From Lutibacter oricola (GTDB lineage Bacteria; Bacteroidota; Bacteroidia; Flavobacteriales; Flavobacteriaceae), in the NCBI RefSeq assembly GCF_900106565.1, contig NZ_FNNJ01000002.1, positions 572,786 through 636,785 of the forward strand: a stretch of 64,000 bases of DNA, read 5' to 3'. Positions within the stretch are counted from its first letter, which is position 1, and each line of letters starts with the position of its first letter. Positions 25,076 to 33,823 of the stretch are shown here, in pieces. The translations under genes and the position numbers were made by a program. Below the pieces are notes generated by a model. It saw nothing but the letters and a program-made list of their open reading frames with translations. It had not been told where the DNA came from and ran no database searches.

Positions 25076-25660
25076 ATGACTAAATTTGATAAAACATATT
25101 GGGATACTAAATATCGAAACAATAAAACAGGTTGGGATATTGGTTATATTTCTACACCTATTAAAACGTATATAGATCAAATTTCAGAAAAAAATAAAAG
25201 TATTTTAATTCCTGGAGGTGGAAATAGTTACGAGGCTGAATATTTACATAAAAATGGTTTTAAAAATGTATCTGTTATAGATATTGCCAAGCAACCTTTA
25301 ATAAATTTACACAATAGATTCCCTAGTTTTCATGAAAAAGATTTAATACATGCTAACTTTTTTGATCATCAAAATAAATACGACTTAATTATTGAACAAA
25401 CTTTTTTTTGTGCTTTAGATCCAACTTTAAGAGAAGAATATGTAAATAAAATGTATGATTTATTAAATGACGGTGGTAAACTAGTTGGCTTATTATTTGA
25501 TTTTGAATTAACCAATGAAGGTCCTCCATTTGGAGGTAATATTATTGAATATATACAATTGTTTTATGCAAAATTTGAAGTTCGAATTCTAGAACGCTGT
25601 TATAATTCTATTAAACCTAGAGATGGTAGAGAATTGTTTTTTATATTTGTTAAAAAATAA
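25076..25660 (+). CDS. TPMT-like SAM-dependent methyltransferase
   Basis: A 194-residue class I methyltransferase of the thiopurine S-methyltransferase group. It has YWDTKYRNNKTGWDIGYIST at the N-terminus and the SAM-binding loop LIPGGGNSYEAEYL near residues 43-56. The next motif is EQTFFCALDPTLR, and the C-terminus holds FEVRILERCYNSIKPRDG. Bacterial members methylate thiols, halides or selenium and tellurium compounds; the substrate here is unknown. Confidence 0.85.
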   Translation: MTKFDKTYWDTKYRNNKTGWDIGYISTPIKTYIDQISEKNKSILIPGGGNSYEAEYLHKNGFKNVSVIDIAKQPLINLHNRFPSFHEKDLIHANFFDHQNKYDLIIEQTFFCALDPTLREEYVNKMYDLLNDGGKLVGLLFDFELTNEGPPFGGNIIEYIQLFYAKFEVRILERCYNSIKPRDGRELFFIFVKK

Positions 25661-25665
25661 ACTAA

Positions 25666-26163
25666 ATGGAACAATCAATAATTCTTACAAATACGCAAAT
25701 AAACCAAAAAACACGTCGTATAGCTTATCAAATATATGAATGTAATTGTAATGAAAAAGAGATTGTAATAGCAGGAATTACGGGTAATGGTTTTATTTTT
25801 GCTAAAAACCTAGCTAGAGTATTAGAAGAAATTTCAGACTTAAAAGTTATTTTGTGTGAAGTTTTAATAGATAAACGAAATCCATTAAAAACTATTACTA
25901 CAAGTATTAATGTTGAAGATTACAAAAACAAATCTCTAATTTTGGTTGATGATGTTTTAAACTCTGGTTCTACTCTTATTTATGGTATAAAACATTTTTT
26001 AGAAGTACAATTAAAACAGTTTTTAACAGCTGTATTAATTGATCGTAACCATAAAAAATATCCTGTAAAAGCAGATTTTAAAGGAATCTCTTTATCTACT
26101 TCTCTAAGAGAACATGTAAATTTAGTTTATAGTAACGAAGATAGTTACGCGGTTTTAGAATAG
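25666..26163 (+). CDS. Phosphoribosyltransferase-domain protein (PyrR-like)
   Basis: A 165-residue type I phosphoribosyltransferase fold. The PRPP-binding motif is SLILVDDVLNSGSTLIYG near residues 85-102, and GITGNGFIFAKNLA forms the first loop. It looks most like PyrR-type proteins, which bind UMP/PRPP and regulate pyrimidine genes or act as uracil phosphoribosyltransferases, but no pyrimidine genes are nearby. It overlaps the convergent aroK gene by 9 bp, so there is no terminator between them. Confidence 0.85.
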   Translation: MEQSIILTNTQINQKTRRIAYQIYECNCNEKEIVIAGITGNGFIFAKNLARVLEEISDLKVILCEVLIDKRNPLKTITTSINVEDYKNKSLILVDDVLNSGSTLIYGIKHFLEVQLKQFLTAVLIDRNHKKYPVKADFKGISLSTSLREHVNLVYSNEDSYAVLE

Positions 26164-26664
26164 TTCTAAAACTTCTGTTGAAATTTCTGCAATACTTTTA
26201 TTGTTTACACTTATTTTATGCGTTGCTTTTTCGTAAAAATTTCTACGTTCAAATAAATGCTTGGCTATATATTCTTTTAAACTATCAATTCCAATAGTTG
26301 CTACAAGTGGTCTTTGAGAAGTTTCATTCTTTAATCTATCAAAAATAGTCTGTATCGAAGCATCTAAATAAATAGAAATAGACTTTTCTTTTATAGAATT
26401 TAGGTTATTTCCATAACAAGGGGTTCCTCCTCCAGAAGAAATTAACAAGTTTTTTTTATTATTTAATAAAATTTCTAAATACTCACTTTCTTTTTTTCTG
26501 AAATAAATTTCCCCTTTCTTCGAAAACATATCTGATATAGACATTTCTTCATTTTCTTCAATAAAATCATCTAAATCAACAAATTGTAAATCTAATTTCT
26601 CAGCTAATTTTCTTCCAACTGCAGATTTTCCGCTCGCCATATAACCTAATAATACAATTTTCAT
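26155..26664 (-). CDS. aroK: Shikimate kinase
   Basis: A 169-residue P-loop kinase that phosphorylates shikimate in the aromatic amino acid pathway. The Walker A is GYMASGKSAVG at residues 7-17, the shikimate-binding Asp in FVDLDDFIEENEEMSI, and the LISSGGGTPCYG loop follows. The LID region holds RPLVATIG. Normal length and a clear ATG. It is transcribed alone from the region upstream of the tRNA genes. Confidence 0.95.
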   Translation of the reverse strand: MKIVLLGYMASGKSAVGRKLAEKLDLQFVDLDDFIEENEEMSISDMFSKKGEIYFRKKESEYLEILLNNKKNLLISSGGGTPCYGNNLNSIKEKSISIYLDASIQTIFDRLKNETSQRPLVATIGIDSLKEYIAKHLFERRNFYEKATHKISVNNKSIAEISTEVLELF

Positions 26665-26728
26665 ATGTTGTGTTTTAGTACTTCTCTTATTTTTAACAAA
26701 TATCGATTAAAATATTTTAAAAAAAAAC

Positions 26729-26758
26729 TTGCCAGATTAAATTTAGGTAGTATATTTG
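26729..26758 (+). promoter_or_regulatory. Textbook flavobacterial promoter for the tRNA genes
   Basis: TTG at 26729-26731, exactly 19 bp, then TATATTTG at 26751-26758. This is the best match to the TTG-N19-TAnnTTTG consensus in the window. The predicted start is about 20 bases before tRNA-Lys. Confidence 0.8.
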
Positions 26759-26786
26759 CACTCGTCTTTACAAAAGGACATTAAAA

Positions 26787-26859
26787 GACCTGGTAGCTCA
26801 GTTGGTAGAGCACCTCCCTTTTAAGGAGGTGGTCCTGGGTTCGAGCCCCAGCCAGGTCA
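26787..26859 (+). tRNA. tRNA-Lys (anticodon TTT)
   Basis: A 73-base cloverleaf. The acceptor GACCTGG pairs with CCAGGTC, the D-loop has AGTTGGTAGA, and the anticodon arm is CCTCC-CTTTTAA-GGAGG with anticodon TTT. The T arm is CTGGG-TTCGAGC-CCCAG. CCA is not encoded. Confidence 0.97.
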
Positions 26860-26862
26860 CAA

Positions 26863-26892
26863 AAAGTTAAGCATTTTGCTTAGCTTTTTTTG
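26863..26892 (+). terminator. Hairpin terminator between the tRNA genes
   Basis: AAAGTTAAGCA pairs with TGCTTAGCTTT (one T-G wobble) around TTT, followed by a T-run. It lies four bases past tRNA-Lys, so tRNA-Leu may need read-through or its own promoter. Confidence 0.75.
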
Positions 26893-26906
26893 TTTATACT
26901 CACTAT

Positions 26907-26990
26907 GCACATATGGCGGAATTGGTAGACGCGCGGGCTTGAGGGGCTCGTATCTTTATAGATGTGCAGGTTCAACTCCTGTTATGTGCA
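26907..26990 (+). tRNA. tRNA-Leu (anticodon GAG)
   Basis: An 84-base class II tRNA with a long variable arm (TATCTTTATAGATG). The acceptor GCACATA pairs with TATGTGC. The anticodon arm is CGGGC-TTGAGGG-GCTCG with anticodon GAG, and the T arm CAGG-TTCAACT-CCTG. CCA is not encoded. Confidence 0.95.
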
Positions 26991-27051
26991 CTAGTTAAAA
27001 TAAATAAGTTATTTTTAACTAAAATTATACAAACTTATTTTATTTTAGCAT

Positions 27052-27870
27052 ATGCTTAAAAAATTAATATTTCCATTTCTATTCTTAATTACTTTTTGTG
27101 GAATTTCGCAAGAAGTAAAAGTTTCAGACACAATTAAAAGTACTAGACTTGCTGTATCTTTAAAAGGGCAAGTAATTAGTCATACTACTAAAGATCCGCT
27201 TAAAGGAGCACATTTATTTAACTTAAATTCCGTTTTTGGTACTGCCTCATTAGATTCTGGTAAGTTTGAACTAGCAACAGCTGTAAACGATACTATTTAC
27301 GTATCTTATTTAGGTTACCAATCTATAAAACTTAAAATTACTAATGATTTATTAAAAGGAAACGAATTAGTAATTGAATTACACGAAAAAGCTGAACAAA
27401 TTAATGAAGTTGTAGTAAAATCACATAAATTAATTGGAGTATTAGAAATTGACGCTAAAAGTGTTCCTAAAGATAAATATTCGAGAATTCATATTAGTGG
27501 TCTACCTCAAACATACGAAGTTGGTTCACGTGCTAAAAAAACATACACATCACCTGTAGATGCTTTATTTCACCCAGTGGACTTTGTCTATAATATGTTT
27601 GGTAAAAAGCCAAAACAACTTAAAAAACTGAAAAAATTAAGAGATAATGATGCTATTCGATCTTTATTAGAATCTAAATTTAATAGAGAATTAATGATGG
27701 AATATTTAAACATGAATTCTCAAGAATTAAATGATTTATTAAACGAATGTAATTACTCTGACTACTTTATAAAATCGGCTAGTGACTTACAATTAGTTGA
27801 GGCGGTATTACTTTGTTATGAAAATTATAAAGCCATTAAAAAAGGAAGTACAATTAAGGATAAAAAATAA
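27052..27870 (+). CDS. Carboxypeptidase-regulatory-like domain protein, exported
   Basis: A 272-residue exported protein. After a signal (MLKKLIFPFLFLITFCGIS) comes a CarboxypepD_reg-like beta domain: LKGQVISHTTKDPLKGAHLF, then VSYLGYQSIKLKI and the EQINEVVVKSH ending that in TonB receptors leads into the plug. Here there is no barrel. Residues 180-260 form a helical Lys-rich domain instead. Such proteins are common in Bacteroidetes and of unknown role, often at the outer membrane. A terminator follows. Confidence 0.8.
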   Translation: MLKKLIFPFLFLITFCGISQEVKVSDTIKSTRLAVSLKGQVISHTTKDPLKGAHLFNLNSVFGTASLDSGKFELATAVNDTIYVSYLGYQSIKLKITNDLLKGNELVIELHEKAEQINEVVVKSHKLIGVLEIDAKSVPKDKYSRIHISGLPQTYEVGSRAKKTYTSPVDALFHPVDFVYNMFGKKPKQLKKLKKLRDNDAIRSLLESKFNRELMMEYLNMNSQELNDLLNECNYSDYFIKSASDLQLVEAVLLCYENYKAIKKGSTIKDKK

Positions 27871-27894
27871 AAATTGGTATTAACATTATAAACT

Positions 27895-27921
27895 AAAGCC
27901 AACTAACGTTGGCTTTTTTTA
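27895..27921 (+). terminator. Intrinsic terminator
   Basis: AAAGCCAAC and GTTGGCTTT form a perfect 9-bp stem around TAAC, followed by Ts. It lies between the exported protein gene and the LOG-family gene. Confidence 0.9.
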
Positions 27922-27930
27922 ACTATTAAT

Positions 27931-29043
27931 ATGGAATATAAAGAAATTGATTCGAACGAAGATTTACTAAACGTTCTAAAACTTGAAACGGAACTTAGTT
28001 ATTATGCATTTCAAAATATAGATTTTAATAACGTTTTAAATAAAACTAAAAACCTCTCTTTTTATAACTGTATATTTTTAGGCTGTACCATACCTGAACA
28101 TATTAACACAAAAGTATCTGAAGATTGCTTAATTTTTCCACAAATAAAAGCACCCTTTAATCCGTTTATAAACTCACTATATACTAAAGAAACCCTTTAT
28201 ACCAATTATAAAGTTGGAGTTCCTGAAAGTTACGAAAAAACGTTAGACAAAATAGTTTACAACCATTTTATTGAACACGGTAAAGAGGCAAAAGACATAA
28301 AAGAAACTTTAACTAGACGGTTACATGATCATTCTGTAACTAACGCATTAAATGATTTTATTTCAAACTATAAAAAAAGAAAAATTGTTGCCATTATGGG
28401 CGGACATAGTTTGTCTAGAAGTAATAGTAATTATTTAATGGTAGCTCGTATAAGCAAAAAATTAACCGAATTAGGTTATTTAATGATTTCTGGTGGTGGA
28501 CCAGGAGCTATGGAGGCAACTCATGTTGGAGCTTGGTTTGGAGGAAAAACTGATAAAGAATTAACAAATGCAATTGACGTTTTATCTGAAGCACCTGTTT
28601 ATAATGATAAACTATGGTTAGATAAAGCTTTTGAGGTGTTGGAGAAATATCCAAAATCCTCTTATAAAAGTTTAGGAATTCCTACTTGGTTATATGGGCA
28701 TGAACCACCTACTCCATTTGCATCACATATTGCCAAATATTTTGCAAATAGTGTTCGAGAAGAAGGCTTATTAGCTATTGCAAAAGGCGGAGTTATATTT
28801 TCTCCAGGAAGTGCTGGTACAATTCAAGAAATATTTCAAGATGCAACACAAAATCATTATTTAAGTTATGGTTTTGCTAGCCCTATGGTATTTTTAAATA
28901 AAGAGTATTGGACTAAAAATAGACCAATATATCCATTGTTAGAAAACTTAACTAAGGAAGAAAAATATAAAAATATGATTCTTTCTATTTACGATTTAGA
29001 AGAAGATGTTATTAAAGAAATTGAAAAATTTCCAAAATCATAA
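27931..29043 (+). CDS. LOG-family (Rossmann-fold) protein with modified PGG motif
   Basis: A 370-residue protein. The first ~145 residues are an extension; the C-terminal part is a LOG/TIGR00730-like nucleotide-binding fold: KIVAIMGGHSLSRSN, LMISGGGPGAMEATHVGAW and VIFSPGSAGTIQEIFQD. LOG enzymes release the base from cytokinin-type or other nucleoside monophosphates. Their signature is PGGxGTxxE; here it reads PGSAGTIQE, with the second Gly replaced by Ser. The catalytic Glu and the first motif are kept, so activity is plausible but the substrate may differ. Confidence 0.82.
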   Translation: MEYKEIDSNEDLLNVLKLETELSYYAFQNIDFNNVLNKTKNLSFYNCIFLGCTIPEHINTKVSEDCLIFPQIKAPFNPFINSLYTKETLYTNYKVGVPESYEKTLDKIVYNHFIEHGKEAKDIKETLTRRLHDHSVTNALNDFISNYKKRKIVAIMGGHSLSRSNSNYLMVARISKKLTELGYLMISGGGPGAMEATHVGAWFGGKTDKELTNAIDVLSEAPVYNDKLWLDKAFEVLEKYPKSSYKSLGIPTWLYGHEPPTPFASHIAKYFANSVREEGLLAIAKGGVIFSPGSAGTIQEIFQDATQNHYLSYGFASPMVFLNKEYWTKNRPIYPLLENLTKEEKYKNMILSIYDLEEDVIKEIEKFPKS

Positions 29044-29046
29044 AAC

Positions 29047-29080
29047 AAAAAAAGCCAACTAAAAAGTTGGCTTTTTTTTA
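29047..29080. terminator. Bidirectional terminator
   Basis: AAAAAGCCAAC and GTTGGCTTTTT pair around TAAAAA, with long A and T runs. It is shared by the convergent LOG and prohibitin-like genes. Confidence 0.92.
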
Positions 29081-29094
29081 TAATGTTATTTTAT

Positions 29095-29925
29095 TTATTG
29101 ATTTCCTAAAATAATTGGCATTCCATTTTTTCCACTTCCAATAACAATTACTTTGCTATTTGGTGAGTTTGAAAGTTCTAAAGTAGCCTCAATACCTTTA
29201 TCTTGTAGAATTTTATCAGTTAAAGATGCACTTAATATTCTATTTGCATCAGCTTTTCCTTGCGCTTCAATACGTACTTTTTCAGCCTCTTTTGCTGCTG
29301 TTACAAGTTTAAATTCATACTCTAAAGATGATTGTTCTTGTTTTAATTTACTTTCAATAGCTTCTTTAATTGTAGGCGGTAAAGTTACATCTCTTACTAA
29401 CACCTCATTTAACTGAACATATTGTTTATCAAGAATTTTCTTGGTTTCTTCATAAATTTCAATTTGAATAGCATCACGTTTTGTTGAATACAAATCGTCT
29501 GGCGTATAACGTCCAATAACACTCCTTGCTGCACTTCGAATTGCAGGTTGAATAACACGCTGCAAATAATTTTGCCCAATAGACTGGTGCAAATGACCTA
29601 ATTCATTATAAACAGGCTCATACCAAGCCGAAGCATCAATTTGAATTTCTAATCCGTTTGAAGACAACACTTTCATTTTTTCAAATAATTCTTGTTGACG
29701 TACTTCATAAACTATAACTTCATTCCAAGGTGCTACTATATGAAATCCTTCTCCTAAAGGTACTTCATCTGTAACTACCCCACCATCAAATCGTTTCCAT
29801 AATACTCCTGCTTCCCCAGCATCTATTGTTACTGTAGATTTTGATATAAATAATACCACAAAAAATCCTACAAAAATAAGAGGTATTAATGTTTTTGGTA
29901 ATTGTAATTGTCCGTTGTTGGCCAT
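29095..29925 (-). CDS. Prohibitin-like SPFH-domain membrane protein
   Basis: A 276-residue protein with one N-terminal membrane anchor (LIPLIFVGFFVVLFIS). The SPFH domain follows: AGVLWKRFDGGVV, GEGFHIVAPWNEVIVY and VIQPAIRSAARSVIGRYT. A helical region rich in Glu, Lys and Ala (EYEFKLVTAAKEAEKVRIE) comes before the C-terminus. Prohibitin-type proteins form large rings at the membrane and often control proteases such as FtsH. No FtsH or HflK gene is next to it. A TACTTTTA near-consensus promoter element lies upstream. Confidence 0.9.
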   Translation of the reverse strand: MANNGQLQLPKTLIPLIFVGFFVVLFISKSTVTIDAGEAGVLWKRFDGGVVTDEVPLGEGFHIVAPWNEVIVYEVRQQELFEKMKVLSSNGLEIQIDASAWYEPVYNELGHLHQSIGQNYLQRVIQPAIRSAARSVIGRYTPDDLYSTKRDAIQIEIYEETKKILDKQYVQLNEVLVRDVTLPPTIKEAIESKLKQEQSSLEYEFKLVTAAKEAEKVRIEAQGKADANRILSASLTDKILQDKGIEATLELSNSPNSKVIVIGSGKNGMPIILGNQ

Positions 29926-30002
29926 TTCTTTTAATTTTTAGTTTTTGTAAAAGTACAAAACAGAATTTGAACTCTTACATTAATAGAAAGTAAAATTTAT
30001 AC

Positions 30003-32021
30003 TTAAATTTTACCGTAATACTTTCTAGCAAACCATTCAACACTTAATAATAAAACAATTAGAACTAAAAGCCACTTCCAATTTATTAAAGGTGTTTTTT
30101 CTATACTAGATTTTTGAATACTCTTAAAGTCTTCGTTTTTCAACAATGTGTCTATAACTAATTGCTCTTGTGTATTATAAAACACACTACCTTTTGTGTT
30201 ATGTGCTAAATATTTCAATGCTTTATCGTTCGCATTTTCCTTTTGTTGTTCAATTTCAAAAGGTTCTACTTTAAAACTTCCGTATTTTTTTATAGATTGG
30301 TTTTCTACAGATACAGTATATGAGTATTCTCCTGGTTTTAAATTTTCTAACTCTGCTTTAAATGAATTATTTTGTAATGAAAAAGGTGTTTTTTCCGAAC
30401 TTTTTAATTCCTTATTATCAATTTGCAACCACAATTTAGCTCTAGGATCAAAGTTTAAATTTTCATCTAAATAAATAGATGAAATTTTTAAAACTTCATT
30501 TGCATAATAAATTGAGCTTAAATTAACCTGTAACCTATTATTTCTTTTGTTTGAAGACATATACAGGATTAAGCTAGACATAAAATCATCAAATGGTTGA
30601 AATGACTTATTTTCTAAAAAACTTTGCATTCTCCATCTCCAGCTATTTTCACCAAACAAAACACCTACTCTATTTCTAGTACCTTCAATAGTAGCCAACA
30701 AAGGATTTTTGGTTTCAAAACTTCCAATTTTTTGAAATGCTATTGTATTTACCTTCGTGTTCACAATAATTTTTCCAAACTTATCTTCAATAGGTGAAAA
30801 CTTAGAAAAACCAATATCTGTATTCAAGAAACTAGAATAATCTTTGTTGAAATTGGCCTTGTACAATTCAGACTTTGAAATTGCTTCTTTATAAAAATTA
30901 GATTGTATTTTATTTAGAAATTCCCAATCTGTTTGTAAACCTGTAATTACAAAATAATTTAGTTCTTTAGATTTTATAGAATTAAATACGGTTTCAAACT
31001 CTTTTGTTGGTTGATTTAAAATTACCAATTGATAATTAGATAAATCTTCTTTAAATTCTTTAATATTTTTAATTACAACTTCACGCTGTTTATTACTTTC
31101 AATAGATTTTTTAAACATCCCTAAATCAGGGTGAACTATAGAAGACAGTAATAAGATTTTCATTTTTTCTTCAATTACATTAATTGAAAAGCTTTTACTA
31201 TTATTTGAAGTGTTTTTTTCGTTTTCTAATGTTTCAATTCTTGCGTTATAATATTGATTTCCTTTTTCTGAAGCTGTAACAAATAAACTTTCTATATGTA
31301 CATTGTTTTCTTTTGAAAAATGTAACGTTTTTGAAAAAATATTTTTGCCTTTATAACTAATGGTTAATTTTTTACTTACATCTTTATTTCCTTCATAATT
31401 AATAAATAATTCTACTTGAACTTTATTATTAATATATGTTTGCTTATTGGCATTTATCTGATGAATATAAATATCTTGAAGTTTGGTAGTATCACCCACC
31501 ACCAATGCATAAACAGGGCTTTTGTAATTCGAAAATTCAATACTATTTCCAATAGTTTGGTTTCCGTCTGTAATTAATAAAACAGGATTGTTTTGTTTTT
31601 TATAAAGTTTAGAAAATTCATTTATGGGTTTAAATAAATTAGTCTGATTTTCTGAAAAACTTAATGAATCTAACTCTTTAAAATTACTTCCAAAGGAATA
31701 ATAACGAACATTAAACTTTTCATTTAATTGCTTGTTAGCTTTTAGCAGTTCAACAAAACTCCGAACATTACTTTCTTGTTTTAAATGTTTTATGGATTTA
31801 GACTGATCTACCGAAATAGAAAGATTTGGTTTTATAGTTTCTATTTTTTGCTTTTTTATTGAAGGATTAAAAAGTAGCAAAAACACTAAAAACAAAGTAG
31901 AAAACCTAAGTAAAAACAGAAAAACATTTGAAGTTGTTTTTCTGTTTTTATATAAATACTGAAAAAAGGCTAATAAAAGCGCAATTACAGCTATTAATAC
32001 TATATATAATACGTTATACAA
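30003..32021 (-). CDS. von Willebrand-like membrane protein (TTG start)
   Basis: A 672-residue protein with two N-terminal transmembrane segments (near 4-20 and 33-51) and one at the C-terminus before residue 665. Just after the second helix is SISVDQSKSIKHL, a DxSxS metal-adhesion-like motif. The remaining extracytoplasmic part has Ig-like strands. The layout resembles BatA/BatB-type membrane proteins and the VWA proteins found across Bacteroidetes, with unknown function. The only sensible start is TTG at 32021; no ATG lies between it and the first helix. It ends 10 bp from fabG on the same strand and may be in the same transcript. Confidence 0.75.
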   Translation of the reverse strand: MYNVLYIVLIAVIALLLAFFQYLYKNRKTTSNVFLFLLRFSTLFLVFLLLFNPSIKKQKIETIKPNLSISVDQSKSIKHLKQESNVRSFVELLKANKQLNEKFNVRYYSFGSNFKELDSLSFSENQTNLFKPINEFSKLYKKQNNPVLLITDGNQTIGNSIEFSNYKSPVYALVVGDTTKLQDIYIHQINANKQTYINNKVQVELFINYEGNKDVSKKLTISYKGKNIFSKTLHFSKENNVHIESLFVTASEKGNQYYNARIETLENEKNTSNNSKSFSINVIEEKMKILLLSSIVHPDLGMFKKSIESNKQREVVIKNIKEFKEDLSNYQLVILNQPTKEFETVFNSIKSKELNYFVITGLQTDWEFLNKIQSNFYKEAISKSELYKANFNKDYSSFLNTDIGFSKFSPIEDKFGKIIVNTKVNTIAFQKIGSFETKNPLLATIEGTRNRVGVLFGENSWRWRMQSFLENKSFQPFDDFMSSLILYMSSNKRNNRLQVNLSSIYYANEVLKISSIYLDENLNFDPRAKLWLQIDNKELKSSEKTPFSLQNNSFKAELENLKPGEYSYTVSVENQSIKKYGSFKVEPFEIEQQKENANDKALKYLAHNTKGSVFYNTQEQLVIDTLLKNEDFKSIQKSSIEKTPLINWKWLLVLIVLLLSVEWFARKYYGKI

Positions 32022-32031
32022 TTATTAAAAA

Positions 32032-32778
32032 TTAAGTTAACATTCCTCCGTCAACACTTAAAGTTTGACCGGTAATGTAAGAACTCATATCTGAAGCTAA
32101 AAATACACAAGCATTTGCAATATCTTCTGGAGAACCACCACGTTTTAACGGAATTCCAGCTCTCCATTCTTTTACTTTTTCTTCTGGTAAATCTGCAGTC
32201 ATTTCAGTTTCTATAAATCCAGGAGCAATTGTGTTACAACGTATATTACGTGAACCAAGTTCTAGAGCTACAGATTTAGTAAATCCTAAAATACCAGCTT
32301 TAGATGCTGCATAATTAGCTTGACCAGCATTACCTTTTAATCCAACTACCGAACTCATATTAATAATAGAACCTGCACGTTGTTTCATCATTGGTCTAAT
32401 AACTGCTTTAGTTAAGTTAAAAACAGATTTTAAGTTAACTTCAATAACTTTATCAAAATCATCTTCAGAAATTCGCATTAGCAAATTATCTTTAGTAATT
32501 CCTGCGTTATTAATAAGAACATCAATAGTTTCAAATTCTTTAAGTACATCAGCAGCTAATTCTTGTGCTGCATCAAAATTTGCGGCATTAGATTGGTATC
32601 CTTTTGCCTTAACACCAAAAGATTCTAATTCTTTTTCTAATTCCTGAGCAGCTTCAACAGATGAATTAAACGTAAAAGCTACGTTTGCTCCTTGTTTAGC
32701 AAAAACTGTAGCAATTCCTTTTCCAATTCCTCTTGTTGCTCCAGTAATTAAAGCTGTTTTATTTTCTAATAGTTTCAT
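32032..32778 (-). CDS. fabG: 3-oxoacyl-[acyl-carrier-protein] reductase
   Basis: A 248-residue short-chain dehydrogenase for fatty-acid elongation (NADPH-dependent). The cofactor loop is GATRGIGKGIA near residues 13-23. The catalytic triad is Ser143, Tyr156 and Lys160 in INMSSVVG and YAASKAG, and NNAG is at 90-93. The C-terminus ITGQTLSVDGGM is the family signature. It follows sucD after a terminator and precedes the VWA-like gene. Confidence 0.95.
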   Translation of the reverse strand: MKLLENKTALITGATRGIGKGIATVFAKQGANVAFTFNSSVEAAQELEKELESFGVKAKGYQSNAANFDAAQELAADVLKEFETIDVLINNAGITKDNLLMRISEDDFDKVIEVNLKSVFNLTKAVIRPMMKQRAGSIINMSSVVGLKGNAGQANYAASKAGILGFTKSVALELGSRNIRCNTIAPGFIETEMTADLPEEKVKEWRAGIPLKRGGSPEDIANACVFLASDMSSYITGQTLSVDGGMLT

Positions 32779-32827
32779 TAGTTTCTTATTTATTTTTATT
32801 TCAAATCAAATATACACAATTGTATAA

Positions 32828-32856
32828 AAAAAGCCTCCTATAAAGGAAGCTTTTTA
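32828..32856 (-). terminator. Intrinsic terminator after sucD
   Basis: AAAAAGCCTCC pairs with GGAAGCTTTTT (one mismatch) around TATAAA. On the minus strand the T-run follows the stem. Confidence 0.75.
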
Positions 32857-32875
32857 AATTTTTTATGTGTTTAAA

Positions 32876-33748
32876 TTAGCCTAATACTTCAGCTACTTTA
32901 ACACCTATTTTAGCAGGAGAATCCACAACGTGAACTCCATTTGCTCGTAATATTTCCATTTTTGCTTGTGCAGTATCATCTTCACCTCCAACAATTGCAC
33001 CAGCATGTCCCATAGTTCTTCCTTTAGGAGCAGTTTGACCTGCAATAAAACCAACTACCGGTTTTTTATTTCCAGATTCTTTAACCCATTTAGCAGCTTC
33101 GGCTTCTAATTGACCACCTATTTCACCAATCATAACAATACATTCAGTATCATCATCATTCATTAATAATTCAACTGCTTCTTTAGTTGTAGTTCCAATA
33201 ATTGGATCACCACCAATACCAATAGCCGTAGTAATACCGTAACCTTGCTTTACAACTTGATCTGCGGCTTCATATGTTAAAGTTCCAGATTTTGATACTA
33301 TACCAACATTTCCTTTTTTGAAAATAAACCCTGGCATAATTCCAACTTTAGCTTCACCTGGAGTAATAACTCCTGGACAATTTGGCCCAACTAAAGTACA
33401 ATCCTTAGTTTCGATATAAGCTTTAACTTTTACCATATCGCCTACAGGAATACCTTCGGTAATACATATAATAACTTTTATTCCTGCTTCAGCAGCTTCC
33501 ATAATGGCATCTGCAGCAAAAGCTGGTGGAACAAAAATAATTGATGTATCTGCAGCAACTTTTTCTACAGCTTCTTGAACTGTATTAAAAACTGGTTTAT
33601 CTAAGTGAGTTTGTCCACCTTTACCCGGTGTTACACCACCAACAACATTGGTTCCGTATTCAATCATTTGACCGGCATGAAAAGTACCTTCGCTACCAGT
33701 AAAACCCTGAACTATTATGTTTGAATTTTTGTTAACTAAAACGCTCAT
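32876..33748 (-). CDS. sucD: Succinate-CoA ligase, alpha subunit
   Basis: A 290-residue TCA-cycle enzyme subunit that joins succinate and CoA with ATP or GTP formation. The CoA-binding region begins [15 protein letters not shown], the phosphohistidine is His248 in [13 protein letters not shown], and the loop [10 protein letters not shown] lies near 177-186. Normal length. The beta subunit gene sucC is not adjacent. It has its own TAAATTTG promoter element upstream and a terminator downstream, so it stands outside the lipid A cluster although it is next to it. Confidence 0.97.
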   Translation of the reverse strand: MSVLVNKNSNIIVQGFTGSEGTFHAGQMIEYGTNVVGGVTPGKGGQTHLDKPVFNTVQEAVEKVAADTSIIFVPPAFAADAIMEAAEAGIKVIICITEGIPVGDMVKVKAYIETKDCTLVGPNCPGVITPGEAKVGIMPGFIFKKGNVGIVSKSGTLTYEAADQVVKQGYGITTAIGIGGDPIIGTTTKEAVELLMNDDDTECIVMIGEIGGQLEAEAAKWVKESGNKKPVVGFIAGQTAPKGRTMGHAGAIVGGEDDTAQAKMEILRANGVHVVDSPAKIGVKVAEVLG

Positions 33749-33785
33749 TTAATTGTAATTTTTAAGTGTAAGTGTAATTATATAA

Positions 33786-33793
33786 CAAATTTA
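33786..33793 (-). promoter_or_regulatory. TAnnTTTG (-7) element for sucD
   Basis: TAAATTTG on the minus strand, 37 bases before the sucD ATG. No TTG at the expected spacing upstream. Confidence 0.4.
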
Positions 33794-33823
33794 ATTTTTT
33801 ATTCCATTAAATAGTAATAAAAA

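Noticed and set aside
27875-27893. Sigma-54-like TTGGTATTAACATTAT upstream of the LOG gene
   Set aside because: The -12 GC is replaced by AT, and a terminator lies between it and the next gene.
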